From assembly GCA_029204225.1 (NCBI GenBank), contig CM055112.1, positions 26,600,118 through 26,664,117 of the forward strand: a stretch of 64,000 nucleotides of DNA, in the 5' to 3' direction. Under the pieces are notes generated by a model. It saw only the letters and a list, made by a program, of their open reading frames with translations, had not been told where the DNA came from and did not search any database. This document shows positions 21,735-33,575 of the stretch, piece by piece (position 1 is the stretch's first letter; each line of letters begins with the position of its first letter). Both the position numbers and the translations under genes were made by a program. The stretch is from Diphasiastrum complanatum (lineage: Eukaryota > Streptophyta > Lycopodiopsida > Lycopodiales > Lycopodiaceae).

Positions 21735-22115
21735 TTGCAAAGGGGTTTTACATTGAGGGGCATCCTTCAATGGAAATTTCATGATTTTTTAGCATACAAC
21801 TTGCTTGCTAGCGACTCAATGAAAGAGTATGTGAGATGCCTTGAATGTGGAGCCAACAACAACAAAAATACGGTTAATTCACTACCAACAATTATTTATT
21901 GTGGGGATAAACATTGTTTACCTATGAATAGAAGATTGACGTGGAAGAGAGAGCACCACCTTATCAAAAAACATCATAAAAAATCATGCAAGTTTGTGAT
22001 TAAAAAAGAAATGGCTAATGGATCCCAGAAAAAAGTGAGTGGAAGATGCATCAAAGTACACGAGCTGGAAGAGGCTAAGCACCCTCTATACTCTACCATA
22101 TTGGAAAGTGAGTAG
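21735..22115 (+). CDS. Hypothetical Cys-containing open frame, 126 residues
   Basis: Not recognised. It holds two Cys pairs, RCLECGANNN and IYCGDKHC, followed by a Lys/His-rich half (KREHHLIKKHHKKSCKF), which could be a zinc-binding fold. It points toward the histone-like gene on the other strand, ending about 90 bp before it. It may be the visible exon of a larger or decayed gene. Confidence 0.3.
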   Translation: MQRGFTLRGILQWKFHDFLAYNLLASDSMKEYVRCLECGANNNKNTVNSLPTIIYCGDKHCLPMNRRLTWKREHHLIKKHHKKSCKFVIKKEMANGSQKKVSGRCIKVHELEEAKHPLYSTILESE

Positions 22116-22201
22116 TAAGTATGTTGAAGCTTTGATTCATTTTCGTTTCATGTTTTTTGACCAAGGATGATTGCATTATAAAACCAAACTTTTTTACTCC
22201 A

Positions 22202-22865
22202 TTATGTTTTTATTTGAAATTCTGGGGAACTCATATTTATAGGGGTAGGAGGAGACAAAGATTTTGAAGGAGGAGGAGATTTATTAGGAGAGGAAGAATT
22301 AGCAGGAGAAGATAAAAATGGAGTTCTGGGAGGAGAAGAAGGAGACTTAGGAGAAGACATGGGAGGAGATTGTCTGGCAGATAGAATCTCATCTAGAGGA
22401 GATGGCTTTGAAAAATCCCTCGCTTTATTAGGAGAGTCATGAGACATCTTCTTTGAAACACTCCCACTCTATATATGAAAAACAAGCCGGGATGGTTGAT
22501 TTTGCTTTTGTTTTCTCCTCTCAAAATCTTGTTTAGGAGGAGAGGAAGGAGCAGGTCTAAAGTACTCTGCAAATTTGTCATATGTGTCCCGTAGCCTGAA
22601 CACAATGTTGAAATCCTTAAGCATGATGGTCACCCTTTTGGCATGGACAGCTGCAACAATAGTATCTGAAAACAATTTCACTTGGAAATCTTCATATGCA
22701 GTGTGCAACGCCTCTATTGCCGTTACAGTCCATCTCACAACTTTTTGTAACCTGTCTGATGGATCTCTGTATGTGAGCTTTCGGAATCAGAAGATTATTG
22801 GTCTTCTCTAGCTTCCGAATATCCTTGAGCCAAGGTGGGTCTCTTCTCCAATGCCCCTTGGCCTT
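22202..22865 (-). pseudogene. Divergent histone H3/CENH3-like gene with Ser/Pro-rich C-terminal tail, broken
   Basis: Minus strand. The first piece (22865 down to about 22745) reads DIRKLEKTNNLLIPKAHIQR, resembling the alpha-N and alpha-1 part of H3. After a one-base slip in an A run at about 22747 the second piece reads RWTVTAIEALHTAYEDF, LFSD and HAKRVTIMLKDF, the alpha-2, loop and alpha-3 part. The Trp in RWT, the LFSD and the KDF are features of plant CENH3 more than of canonical H3. After a TAG at 22469, the same frame continues for 88 codons with SPNK, SPKSPSSPPRTP and SPPPSK motifs. Histone tails are normally N-terminal, so this C-terminal tail is odd. No intron is seen; it may be a retrocopy or a mobile-element gene. 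Confidence 0.65.
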
Positions 22866-22965
22866 TCAAAAAGATACTTTTTATATTTTTCAACGCGCAT
22901 ATACTGCATGTGAAAACCTGAGAGGCTATTCTCGCGCATTGAACTGATATTAGAAGATAATATGA

Positions 22966-23042
22966 ATGATCAAAGCTTGACTCAATAAATTCTCCTTAGC
23001 TTTGGACAATATGAAGAGTCTATCGAATCAAGCTTTGATCAT
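22966..23042. repeat. Perfect 15-bp inverted repeat
   Basis: ATGATCAAAGCTTGA at 22966-22980 and its exact reverse complement at 23028-23042, with a 47-bp loop. Confidence 0.9.
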
Positions 23043-24110
23043 GCAAAATACCTGTTGGAGGGTTTGCGGATCCCAAGGCAACCCTAACCCTAGTTAATAA
23101 GTGAGGGGGATTTGGCACCCTGCGTGTGTAAGTCCAACCCAATGATCACATAGTTATTTGATTAATTAGAATGTTAATAAAAGGACTTTAGGCCTTTTTG
23201 CGGGACTTTTAATGTCGCAGGGCCTAAATGTCAAGTTAGTGAATAAAGTTGGGTTTCCCTCCAATTTTGATGGTTCCCACACTTTTTTAAATTTGGATAA
23301 AAAGATAGACAAGATTGGACCAACAGGATTCAGAGGCCAGGGTCCTCCTCTCTACTATAAAAAGAGACCAACTCGAGTTGGTCCTCATGTTCATTTTCTC
23401 ATTTTAATAAAGCAGATTGGTTCTCTTAAAAAATGGATTGATGAATGTCCTTGCTCTCCTTTCTTCTCCTCCATTTCTCATGTTTTCTTTGGATTTTGCT
23501 AATTGTTGGATTTGATCATTATTGGGATTGCTATTTCTTATGCTTTTTGTGAGAGAGAAAGGGAGAGAGAGAAGAGTAAGTTTCTATCATTGTTGTGGAT
23601 TTAGGGTTAATGGATGTAGTGTTAATGCTTAGTGTTAATGGATGTTAGTGTTAGATCCTCCATTCATGTTGAAATCTGAACTGTACTATCGCTCTCATGG
23701 GAACAAACCTACGCGTGACAACTAACTTCGTCTCTTTGATGCTAAATTGACTAGATCTTGGATTCAGGTTAGACAAGGAAAGAAACCCACTACAATACCC
23801 TCCAATAATTTCAAAAAATCTCCAAAATTTTTTTTCCTACAATAGCGATTTGACGTGCGCAGTCCAAGTGAAAAATCATTGTCTTCTCCAACGGCACGCT
23901 GATCCGATATCTGAGACGCATTGAAAATATATTGAAACGCATTATGAACACCTTATGAAAATGTTCTGAATGAACATTATTTCAAAAGAAAAAATCTCGT
24001 CTTTACGGTGCTTAAATAAGACGAGAGTCTGTAATAATTCTCCTCGTACACATTTTTCGATATTATTCATTTAATATTTATTTATTATTTGTTTAATGGT
24101 GATTCAAGGC
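23043..24110. other. Intergenic sequence
   Basis: No supported gene. The open frame at 23212-23502 has no recognisable motif. Confidence 0.5.
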
Positions 24111-24221
24111 TAGTGATGGACTATTCAATGAATTACGGCGCAGGTATAGATTCTAGGATCAGGGCTAATGATAATTCGTAGAATCTAGTGATAGACTACT
24201 TAATGTATTCCGGCGTAGGTA
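24111..24221. repeat. 36-bp direct repeat pair upstream of 24601 gene
   Basis: 24111-24146 and 24186-24221 share TAGTGATRGACTA, then AATG.ATTCCGGCG.AGGTA-like sequence, with a few mismatches. Confidence 0.8.
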
Positions 24222-24315
24222 CAAATTTGTCTCACTATGATTGGTGGATAAATATAGGTTGTGTTCCTCAATTCATTATTTGACAAATGTATGGCTGTGA
24301 TCAGCAAAAATTGGC

Positions 24316-24323
24316 TATAAATA
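24316..24323 (+). promoter_or_regulatory. Possible TATA box
   Basis: TATAAATA about 280 bp before the candidate start ATG at 24601, downstream of the direct repeat pair. Between them lie several GATATC palindromes. Confidence 0.4.
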
Positions 24324-24600
24324 TGGGCACCACTTTCCATAATTCGATTCCGTGATCTTTTATTCTGAACTCACTAGTTATTTTATTTTCTTTCTTTCTT
24401 GCGATATCGAATCGACGCGTGCCTTCCCATACGATGCACGATCGGATTCATTCAGGTGTGCTAAATCGATATCATCATCTTCTGATGTGTGCTTGTGAAA
24501 AATTTCAGTCGTGTCCTAACGGTATTGGATCAATGCGCGCACTGTTGTTCATTCCTCTACTGATATCATTTGGTCGCGTTGAACCGATATCAGGTTTAAT

Positions 24601-26126
24601 ATGGCTAGTTCCTCCATGTCCTCAAATAACAAACTTCTGGATTTTTTGAATGCTAATGACATTCCATTTGAGAAATTAGAGTATTTTGTGAGAATTTTTT
24701 TGCTCCCTTCGATATCGATAAGCTAATTTATGAAAATCGTTATAATTTATTTTCTTATCTTGATCATTTTTCTCAGATTATTAGTACTCTTGTTTTGGAT
24801 ATAAATAGTTTTTGTTTCGTTCATTTTCAGGATCTTGTGCATTCTAAACCATCTTCTAAGCATAAACACAATAGAAATTACTCTAACCTGCATGACCATT
24901 TCAAAAGAAATATATATTGTGATATCCACAAAAGAATATGTCGCCTTCTCATCAAAGGAATGGCTTTTGTCTTTTACATATCTGCTGAAATTCCAGATGA
25001 TGAATCTGTTAAATCTTCAACTGTTCCATTGATCGAAGCATCTGCACCTGTTCCAATTGATGTAGATGATGCAGATACTGATAGCATCTATGGCTTCATA
25101 TTATCAAAAAACTCTCCCGCGTTCTATAATCCTCTTTGATTCTCTTCCATCTGCATCTCATGTTAATCAATTAACTCTACTCAATGTTCCCTTATATTTT
25201 ATAAATAATGAAAGTTATATTTCATTTAATGATATAGAATATGTTTTGATTTTGAGAGAGGATGAAATCCTCTCAATTTTTGCTCAAAATTTATCAGAAT
25301 TTTCTGGCATTGTTGATTACACATATGATGACCTTGAAATTGAGATAGATTATGATAAAGATGGCAATTGAAAATCTGGCAATGAGGCCTTGGAGGTCAT
25401 GATTGAAAAATCTAAAGCCTATGAAAAAACTTTGCCTACAGAAGAGGAATTTTTGGAATTCCAAAAAAAATATCCCCCAAGGCCTAGATATATTTCCTCC
25501 AGAAATGTAGAGGCCATTGGAGGACATGACATTAGTAGAGCAAACATCGTTGAATATAATGATTATAATCCGGTACGTAAATATTATATTGGTATTGATA
25601 TTGCTTAGTTTTCTTATTTCAAACACTGCGTTAAAGTATGAGTTTACAGTGTTATGTATCATTCTAAATTTTTTTTTTTTTTTGTACAAGATGCTATTGA
25701 AATAGATGCCTTTGGTATGAGACATGGAGGCGTCCGAGGTGTATCAGTCGGGAGAAAGGATGTGTCTGTATCTCATTATTTGAAAAAATTTCAAAATAAT
25801 GAGATTTGTATATATCATTCATCTTTTAATCCATATGCAACCACTGTCATTATGGCCATCAAATCATTATCAATTTGTTTAGGAGGCCATAAGTACGCAA
25901 AAGGAACATATAAAATAATTTTTGTAAAAGGGATTTGGCTATTAAAATATTCGGTTATACTCCCAATGAGACTACAAAAAGATCATCTGCAATGGCCCTT
26001 TATTTGGGTTACATTGATATGAGCAAAAGGAAAAATTTAGAATTTTTGGATCCATATGAAAGGAGATTATTCCTTCATGACAATACCATTCGTCTGAATC
26101 TTGAAGAGGATGATGGTGATAAATAG
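24601..26126 (+). pseudogene. Intron-containing gene of unknown family, convergent partner of the transposase-like gene
   Basis: Candidate exon 1 is 24601-24687 (starts MASSSMSSNNKLLDFLNAND), followed by a GTGAGA donor and a TTTCATTTTCAG acceptor at 24830. Exon 2 runs about 24831-25572 with an acidic stretch (IDVDDADTDS, YTYDDLEIEIDYDKDGN), one frameshift at about 25080-25139 and a stop at 25369. A GTACGTAAA donor and a T-rich acceptor lead to exon 3, about 25691-26126, with a frameshift near 25930 and an end LEEDDGDK. No family recognised. It ends about 30 bp from the end of the opposite-strand transposase-like gene, suggesting both belong to one element. Confidence 0.45.
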
Positions 26127-26155
26127 ACAATCTTTTGTAATAGATTTTTGATATA

Positions 26156-28745
26156 TTACAAGGATCTCTCTTTTGTTATGAATTTGAATGCCTTTCGAAA
26201 TATCGTAATACTTGGCAAGTTTTTAGCTTGATATCTAAATTGTGCTCTTCTATAAAACCACTGAAAAAGTTGAACTAAATATTTATTTCTTGAATTGTGT
26301 CCTACATGATTTGTTGCTCTATGAAATGCTCCCCTTGCTTGCCAATGAGATTTTTCTATGTCTTGTGATGACCAGATACTTAAGCTCTCATATTCCTTTG
26401 AAAAATAAGTTGCATGATGAAGAAGGATGTGTTGCAAACAATAGTTTTGATTAGTTACATCAGTAGAAAAAATATAAGCCTGAATGAGAAAAGTACCAGA
26501 TAATGATATAGATTAGCAGCATGTAAAGAGTAACGTTGTCTTTTCCCCAACAATCATGTACAAATTTTACAAATGTGGAGCAATGATTTTGCAAAGTCCT
26601 CATGTCTTCTGATGATAGGTTTTCTTTCTTGATAACACCTATGAGTTTGTCTAAGTTGGTCCACACTTGTTCCTTTTCCACTCGATTACTTCCTTCCAGT
26701 GTTCGTGTGACTTGAACAATTTCTCTCCAAATTTCGTATCTGACACTTGATTCTTTGCATGTGTGATTGGATAAGAATCTTCTTGCTTTAGCACCTCCAA
26801 TTGATGGGTTATTAGGAACGTTTCCTTTTTTCTCGGAAAGTCTATCACTTTTTTCAATCATGGCATTCCCTTTATGTAGTCCTGCATTTGACAGAACTAT
26901 TTTCAACCTCCTAATTGTTGCTTTAGCCACAGACTCCGGTTTATGATTCCATGCTAGTAGAATATGTAGGTAAATAAGTTTTTCAATAATACGAACATCA
27001 TCATGCAATGTGCATATGTGAACATTTTTTAATGGAATTGGCAGAACACTTTTCATATTTGGATCTTTAGCTTCTCGTGTTGGGCCAGTGTTTGTTGATT
27101 GTCCCGAATTCATATTGTAGCAATCCTTCATGCAATAAAGACATGGATGCTTTGATGTTGCCCCATGAGAAACATTATACATACATTTTAATGTTTTCAA
27201 ATCCCCTGCAAGGTGCCATTGAATTTGAAAACTTCCATGGTTTTCAACTGTAAATTTCTCACCCTCCAATGTCACTTTATAATCTCGCCATAATTTGTTC
27301 TTGAAAATATCCATGTAAGCATTTTATGGTCCTCTTTCAAGAGCTGTAGAGAAGCAAGTAATGCATGACATGTCAATAAAACTGGCAAGGTATAAATTGT
27401 TAATAACGACATTCTAAATGAAAATTGAAATGTATACCTGGAATGCCGCCAACCACCATATGTGATTTTTCGATTGAACACTAAATCTTCGATCATTTGT
27501 ATATGAAATTTTGTTCATCAAAGTGACACTCACTTGTTCCAACTTTTGACCCTTGATGATTTCAGATTCATCCAATTTTATTACAATAATGATCTTTCCA
27601 TCTACTTGATGTTCGTCTAGTTTATAAAATCGAATAATGTATTTTAGAACATTTTCAATTTCAAGAAAAATATAATTGCAATCGTTGTAATTGAGCTCAC
27701 CATATTCTAATTTGTATAATTCAGTTATATGAAGTGGTTGGCCAACTACTTTGAACATTCTGTCATTATAATAATTTCTTGCTAATCTTACCTGATGTAG
27801 ACGCTAGAAAAAAAAAAATTCTTCACCATCACTTGGGAAAAAGCTTCTTTAACTATTCTAAAAAAAAGTAGAATAAGCATTTCTGCTAATTCCAGATACA
27901 TCACATGCACCTTGTATCACCTTTGCATCCAAGTATGATTGAACCTTAATCAAAACAGTCTCTACAATTTCATTTTTCATTTTTTCAAACCGAGCATTTT
28001 TTATCATTTCCTTTGTTGACTTTCTTGGTAAAACATGACTTAAAGATGATCCAATGCATGAACGATCTGTTAAATAGTTCTTTGCCACCAAACATGATCT
28101 GCAACAAACATATGAAACTCAAATTATGTTTAATAAATAATTAATTCATGTTATCAAGTGCAAATCAAACTTAAATAACATATACAAATCAAATAAACAG
28201 TTTATATGACAACATACTTGAATGCTCGAATTCTTTTTTTCTGATTGCCGCTATGTGTAGATAAGTCATCAATATTCTCCATCGGTACTCTCTTTCTTTT
28301 CCTCTTCATCATTGCTTTATTGATAACTTTTATATCAACAACAGATTTTAAACTCTCGGATCGCAACTTTTCCATGGATTCTAACATTTCTTGGTTTGAT
28401 CCCTGAAGAGTAGTGACTGTAGCATTCAACTATGACATAGTGTTCATTAAGACAAGATATGCTATGCATTCCAATATCACGCAACCTTTGACAATATCCA
28501 AGTAATCCGCTATTTCCTTCACACACATATCCGAGAAGATGAGTTATGGACTTAAAATTTGGACACAAATTGGTAGCTGGATCATTAGGATAAATTGATC
28601 CATCCACCCACAAATCTATATTCATATAATTATTCATTCTCAATTCTCTAACTATTGCAACAGCATTCTCTACAACTTTCGCATTTTTCTTAATAATTGG
28701 AGTGCATTCCATCAGAATAGCAACATGCAAATGGAACATTGCCAT
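26156..28745 (-). pseudogene. Multi-exon DDE transposase-like gene
   Basis: Minus strand. First part (28202-28745) ends in a helical segment with a KRKRKR nuclear-signal-like run and a GTATGTTG donor. Then 27858-28100, 27414-27758 with IVIKLDESEIIKGQKLEQVS, 26460-27314 with WHLAGDLKTLK and CLYCMKDC, and 26156-26437 with SSQDIEKSHWQARGAFHR and TNHVG. I infer a DDE-like layout: Asp in KLDES, Asp in AGDLK followed by a CxxC pair, and Glu in DIEKSH. A GD(L)K...CxxC block before the last acidic residue occurs in CMC/KDZ-type and related cut-and-paste transposases. Frameshifts at about 27860 and 28440 show decay. Confidence 0.55.
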
Positions 28746-29164
28746 TGTTAAAAGCTACAGTCATGTAAATGCATCAAACTACAGTAAATCAATATGAATA
28801 GATCTAGCACACATTACTTTTGTAATGTTTATGTTGCATTGAAAAATCGCCGTGCCTCATATTTCACTATAAGCATACATTGATTTCAAAAGTTCTGCCA
28901 CTCCCACTTCAGTTTTTGCATTGAGCACACCAAGATTTTCAGTCTTAAAGCTCTAGTCCCAAATTTTGGGATGAGCATGAAGAGAAGTTATTACATCTCA
29001 TGCTTAACTAGCTATTGTCTGAAGTTAACCATACTAGTTAAATATCGGGCAAGGCCGAAAACTTGGAAAACGACGACCAGAAGTTACCGGTTTGTATTCT
29101 CTCTCTACATAACCTCTCTCTAAAGTAAAATATCTTAAAGGGCCCATTTTGAGCCCATATTTCT
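28746..29164. other. Intergenic sequence
   Basis: No gene seen. It includes a CCCAAATTTTGGG palindrome near 28953 and the inverted words AGCATGA/TCATGCT near 28973-29005. No terminal inverted repeat matching the region left of 24601 could be made out. Confidence 0.4.
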
Positions 29165-29168
29165 CCTA

Positions 29169-30386
29169 ATGAGTGTTTGTGAACATTGTGCCTTGTCCAA
29201 ATCTCATAGACTTGCTTATTCTAGATCTACTTCTAGATCTAAAGAAGTTTTTCAACTTGTGCATTCTGATATCCATTCTTCTAGTACAAGTAGCAATGGT
29301 GGGACAAATATGTATGCAACTTTCATTGATGACTTTAGTAGGTATACTTGAGTCTATCTTCTTAAAACCAAAGATGAAGTGTTTGCTGCATTTGTCAAGT
29401 TTAAGAATGAAGTGAAAAATCAATTCAATACAAAAATCAAATGCTTGAGATTAGATAATGGAGGGGAATATATTTCAAATAAGTTCAAAGATTTCTGCAT
29501 AGCACATGGGATTAAGAGAGAGTTTTCTAGTCCTAGGACTCCACAACAGAGTGGAGTGGCAGAGAGGAAGAATAGAACCCTTTGTGAATGTGCCAAGGCA
29601 ATGAGACTATATGCTAATCTTGTTAAGTCCTTTTGGGAGGAAGCTTTAGCATGTTCTAACTATCATTGTAACAGGTGGACAAGTGTTTCTTTGAATGGTA
29701 AGACTCCCTTTGTCCTCTATGGTAGGAGGCCGAGTGTCAAGCATTATAGGATTTTTGGTTGTACTTGTTTTGTCAACATCACTCTTGATGACAGAACTAA
29801 AGAAGATCCTTCATCAAAGAAGGGTGTGTTTGTTGGCTATGGTAAAGTAAGCAAGGCTTACAGGGTTTACATTCCTTTAACAAGAAAAGTTCTCATTTCT
29901 AGAGATGTCATCTTTGAAGAAGGCAATGTACCAAAGAAAGTTGATGTCGATGAAACTAACAATCTTCATGTTGTTTCTCCTAACTTTCTTGATGGTGATG
30001 GATCTATGGATGATGATGGTGGAGATGCCACTCCAAGTCAGGTTCTAAGAAGATCCTCAAGAAAAAGGGAAAAGCCAACAAGGCTTACATATGATGAGAA
30101 GGGTAAGCAAGTTGTGGAAGGTACAAACTTGGCTTTACTCACATGTTTTGGTACATCTTCTTGTGTGGATGATGTTATGCATATGGATGGTTGTCTTCAT
30201 GAAATGGATGTCATTTATGGTTCTAGAAAACGGGTTTTGGTCAATGGTCTTGATGGTCAAGAGGAAGATCAAGAGGTTGATCTTAATGAGCTTCATCAAC
30301 ACGAATTGGAAATTGGCAATTCTGAGCTAGTCAAGAGCATCAAAGAAGAATCAAATGGCAAAGGCACTAAAAATCTATTTCTATAG
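29169..30386 (+). pseudogene. Copia C integrase and linker
   Basis: Zinc pair CEHCALSKSH, VHSDIHS (first catalytic Asp present), DDFSRYT then a TGA where Trp is expected, DNGGEY (second Asp), SGVAERKNRT (Glu), and the linker RTKEDPSSKKGVFVGYG. The frame stays open to 30386, ending ELVKSIKEESNGKGTKNLFL, the same block that starts the A1 replacement frame. Confidence 0.85.
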
Positions 30387-30940
30387 GTTATTGAAGACTC
30401 AAGTAAAGGCAAAGGAGCAGCAAGGAAGTCTTGTTCAACCCTACTTTACTCATCTAACTTTATGTTTGAGCTATGTTATGTCAATGTGTGGAAATTGTCA
30501 AAATTTGGTGAATCTATGATCATCTTTTTGTATCCAATGGATCTTGAAAAAGGACTAGTGCTACCTACTAGTTATATGGAGTCTTATGGAGCTGGCTTAG
30601 CATCATTGTTGTACTCTTTTACTCATGGATTTCCAAGGCTTGATGGTTCTTCATGGCAAGAAGGCAATGGAGTGTTACATGTTTGCTGATGTTTTACAAA
30701 GATTTTAAAGGTGGAAACATGGAGGAATCATTCCATTCCCATTCTATGTTATTCTTCATGTACTAGTTTCATCTTGAAATGTAAAATTGATGTGAGAAAT
30801 AGTGAAACATCCAATATGGACACTATTATCTATATCAATTATGAAGTTTATTGTCACTGAGAGGAGATCTATCCTTAAGATGGAAATCATTCTTAAGCTA
30901 GATCAAAGTAGTGTTGTAAAACTAGCAAGTAAAGTTGAAG
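30320..30940 (+). other. Shared RT-replacing segment, copy in copia C
   Basis: Carries KGKGAARKSCS, LYSS, and CKIDVRNSETSNMDTIIYIN, matching the 305-residue frame of A1 in order and spacing. Stops interrupt it at about 30384 and 30688. It ends KLDQSSVVKLA, a trace of the RNase H DNQSAI block. Confidence 0.7.
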
Positions 30941-30946
30941 AGGGAG

Positions 30947-31594
30947 TGTGAAAATTGTCAACATTTCCTAGCTAGTTTTAGGCCAAATTTGGTATTTTTG
31001 GCACATTGTTTTGGATCTAACATTTCACACGTGTGGAAGAGGTTTAGATACTTTTATTTTAGTATATATCTCATATTGAAGAAGTCTCAAACTTCATGAG
31101 CTTCGAAATGACACCAAAATAATGTTATTTGGACATATAGGCCAAAATTGGCTATTTTAGGCTACTGGTGCCCTAAAATTGGGTCCTAAGTTCTAGAGAG
31201 AGGAGAGAGAGTCATCTCTCTCACCTATATTAGGCTGAAATTCGTGGAGAATGGGTTGAAGAAACCTATTGTATGACTCATTAAGATCAATAGATCATTG
31301 TCATTGTTTCTTCCTCCATTGAGAGCATTGTCTTGTGTATTGTCTTCAAGCTTTTGTGTATGATCTTAAGAGGTTTCCAAAAGTGGTTGTTGGGCATCCT
31401 TTTTGCTGCTATTTTTGGCTGCCATCAGTACCTTTTATTAATTTCTTTTGTCTCTTAAATGCTTTGTCAATTTCATGTGTATCAAAGGTAGCATTTGGAT
31501 GCTTTGCCATTTCTATCTTTTGTAACTTGTTCTGAATAGATCTTAGCCAGGTATTTTGGAAGTTTGGATCCATTCAAGATCCATTATTTTCACA
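30947..31594 (+). repeat. Copia C 3' LTR
   Basis: Starts TGTGAAAA after the purine tract GAAGAGGGAG (30937-30946) and ends TTTTCACA, 648 bp, about the same length as the A1 LTR. It has CACACGTGTG near 31027. Confidence 0.75.
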
Positions 31595-32923
31595 GTTGGG
31601 TTACGAAGACTGGAGGAATTGGAGCTATAAAGCTTTTTGTCGACTCTTTGGTGGAGATCCATCTGCTTTCTCGTATTTTTACTTGCATGCTGTTAATAGG
31701 CTTTCTCCATTGCAATATGAGTAATTGTCGATTTTAGCCAGTTTATGAAGATTTTCATGGTTTTGCTTGTATTTCTCATAACTTATGGTAGATCTGAATT
31801 TCCAGCAAGTGTACCTTCATTTAGGATTCATGAATTAATGATTGCATGTTAAAATTTTGCAAGATTTACGGGCTTTGATTTTGGCCAAAAATTGCTTGTT
31901 TTTTGATGTTTTTTTTTGGTAGTAAGATCCATAATCTAGCAAAATCAAAATAATTAATGGTTGTAGATAAGTACTTTCAGTTGCCGTGTGAATAGTATGT
32001 GGATTCATGAGGTGGAAATTGGCTTAAAGTAATAGAAACAACGGAAAATATTGCTAAAGTTGATGATTTTTGCAAGCTTTTTCATAGATTTATTACATAT
32101 TGTTGTAAATCACCTTGTAGACCTTGCATGAGAGTAGTCCAACATCTTTTAAATCTATCCAAGAAGTAAGAGCCAAGAATTCAGAGATTAGATAGTGTAG
32201 GAGGCCCAAAAGGACTGAAAATTGCCTTATCTCATGCTTTTAAGTGGATTATGCATGGAGTCAATCCAGCTCATTTTGTATCCATCTTGGCCTTCCCAAA
32301 AATCTATAAATGGGGTGATAGACAGAGTGTAAACATCTATAAATGTGGTCTTTCCCTCTAATAGGCAATACATTTTTGGCACTCTGTCTATCAATCCATT
32401 TTGTAAATAGGGTGATGTTTAGCAGTATGTCATCCCATTTTGTAGATGGGGTGATAGACAAAGTGCTAAACATTTATAAATGTAGTCTTTCCCTCTAATA
32501 GGCAATTGCTAAGTCAATATTAAAAATTGACGCCATTTATAAGTCGTTGCATATTTGGGCCACTAACCTTGAGATCCATTATTTCTATAAAATGTCAATG
32601 TGATGCCATATCTTCACTATTGAATGTCATGAGAGTGGGTCAAGTAACAAGACATGACAATGCTAGAAGACTTGACATGCTCTTGTAGCAGCCAGTAATT
32701 GTAGACATCATGATTTTCTATCAAAGGCCAATGGTGTCAATTGACAAGCCAACGTCAGAAGACTTCGCGAGCTCTTGTGGCATGTCAACACTAGTAGCGT
32801 CCATGAGTTTCAATGCTAAAAGATGTTTGTGCCAGTACTCACATTATATAGCAAAGTTTCTAGCAAGCTAATGTTGGCCCCTCAATGAACGCATCTCACC
32901 CTCGTCTCTTATTGGGACGGGTA
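31595..32923. other. Non-coding sequence with a local repeat cluster
   Basis: No gene seen. 32307-32370 and 32442-32505 are direct repeats. The words GATAGACAGAGTG near 32318 and CACTCTGTCTATC near 32378 are inverted relative to each other. Confidence 0.55.
32307..32505. repeat. Direct and inverted repeat cluster
   Basis: GGGGTGATAGACA.AGTG...TAAACAT.TATAAATGT.GTCTTTCCCTCTAATAGGCAAT-like sequence occurs twice, with an inverted internal part between. Confidence 0.7.
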
Positions 32924-32928
32924 CGATG
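32924..32928. repeat. Target site duplication CGATG, left copy
   Basis: CGATG precedes the LTR start TGACAAAA at 32929 and recurs at 37037-37041. Confidence 0.85.
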
Positions 32929-33575
32929 TGACAAAATTTTACAGCAAAATGAATCCCAACCAATCCTAAAAGTGATGGAGGATGCACAAATAAAAGATCT
33001 AGATCCAAACTATGAGCTAAAATCAAGACTAGTTACCAAAACTAGCAAATTTTGCATTTAACTCCACATTAGGCACATAGATTTGATCAAATGAACCAAA
33101 GTAAAGTACAGCAAGCTTCTCAGACCTGTAAACAGGTTTAGTACCTTCCAATCCAAGCAATTAATGCATAAAAACACTCACATCCAATAGCTAGACCTCG
33201 CCACCAAAAGACAATGATGATAGAAGTGGAAAAACTCGATTTTTCTTGATATTTGGATGGAAATCCCATCATCCATTTATACTTTTCAAGCTCAGATCTG
33301 AGCATATCATTGTATCCACCCTAACTTGGGGTCAAGATCTCAAGATCCAAAAACAATATAAAACATGTAATTTTAAGATCCTAGAATTTCTCTAGCCTAT
33401 CCAAACACATTTTTGCCTCATTTCAAAGATGTTGTCTCAATGTAATATGAGGAATGAACTTATTGAAAAGCATCCTATGTGATTTGGCACGTATGGCATC
33501 TATTTACATGGCCATCTTGCCAATTACAATGCATGTGACCAAAATTGGTCAAGCTAGAATTGTGAAATTTCAACA
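32929..33575 (-). repeat. Copia D 3' LTR
   Basis: 647 bp, TGACAAAA to TTTCAACA in plus orientation. On the minus strand AAGGAGGAG abuts its start, a polypurine tract. Its outer 185 bp are nearly identical to 36853-37036. Confidence 0.85.

Larger units (their letters stand above)
29165..31594 (+). mobile_element. Copia C, 5'-truncated, RT-less
   Basis: Plus strand. It starts inside the pre-integrase region and continues through integrase, linker, the shared RT-replacing segment, a polypurine tract and one LTR. Related to A1 at protein level, but clearly a separate family. No RT motif occurs between 30100 and 30946. Confidence 0.8.

Noticed and set aside
23078-23095. CCCTAACCCTAG as telomere repeat
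   Set aside because: Fewer than two units and not the plant CCCTAAA form.
23786-23800. CACTACAA at 23788 as a CACTA transposon end
   Set aside because: No matching TTGTAGTG end with a 3-bp target duplication was found at a sensible distance.
24601-28745. Integrated pararetrovirus
   Set aside because: No RT, coat zinc finger or tRNA-Met site was found; the exon structure and DDE-like motifs do not fit.
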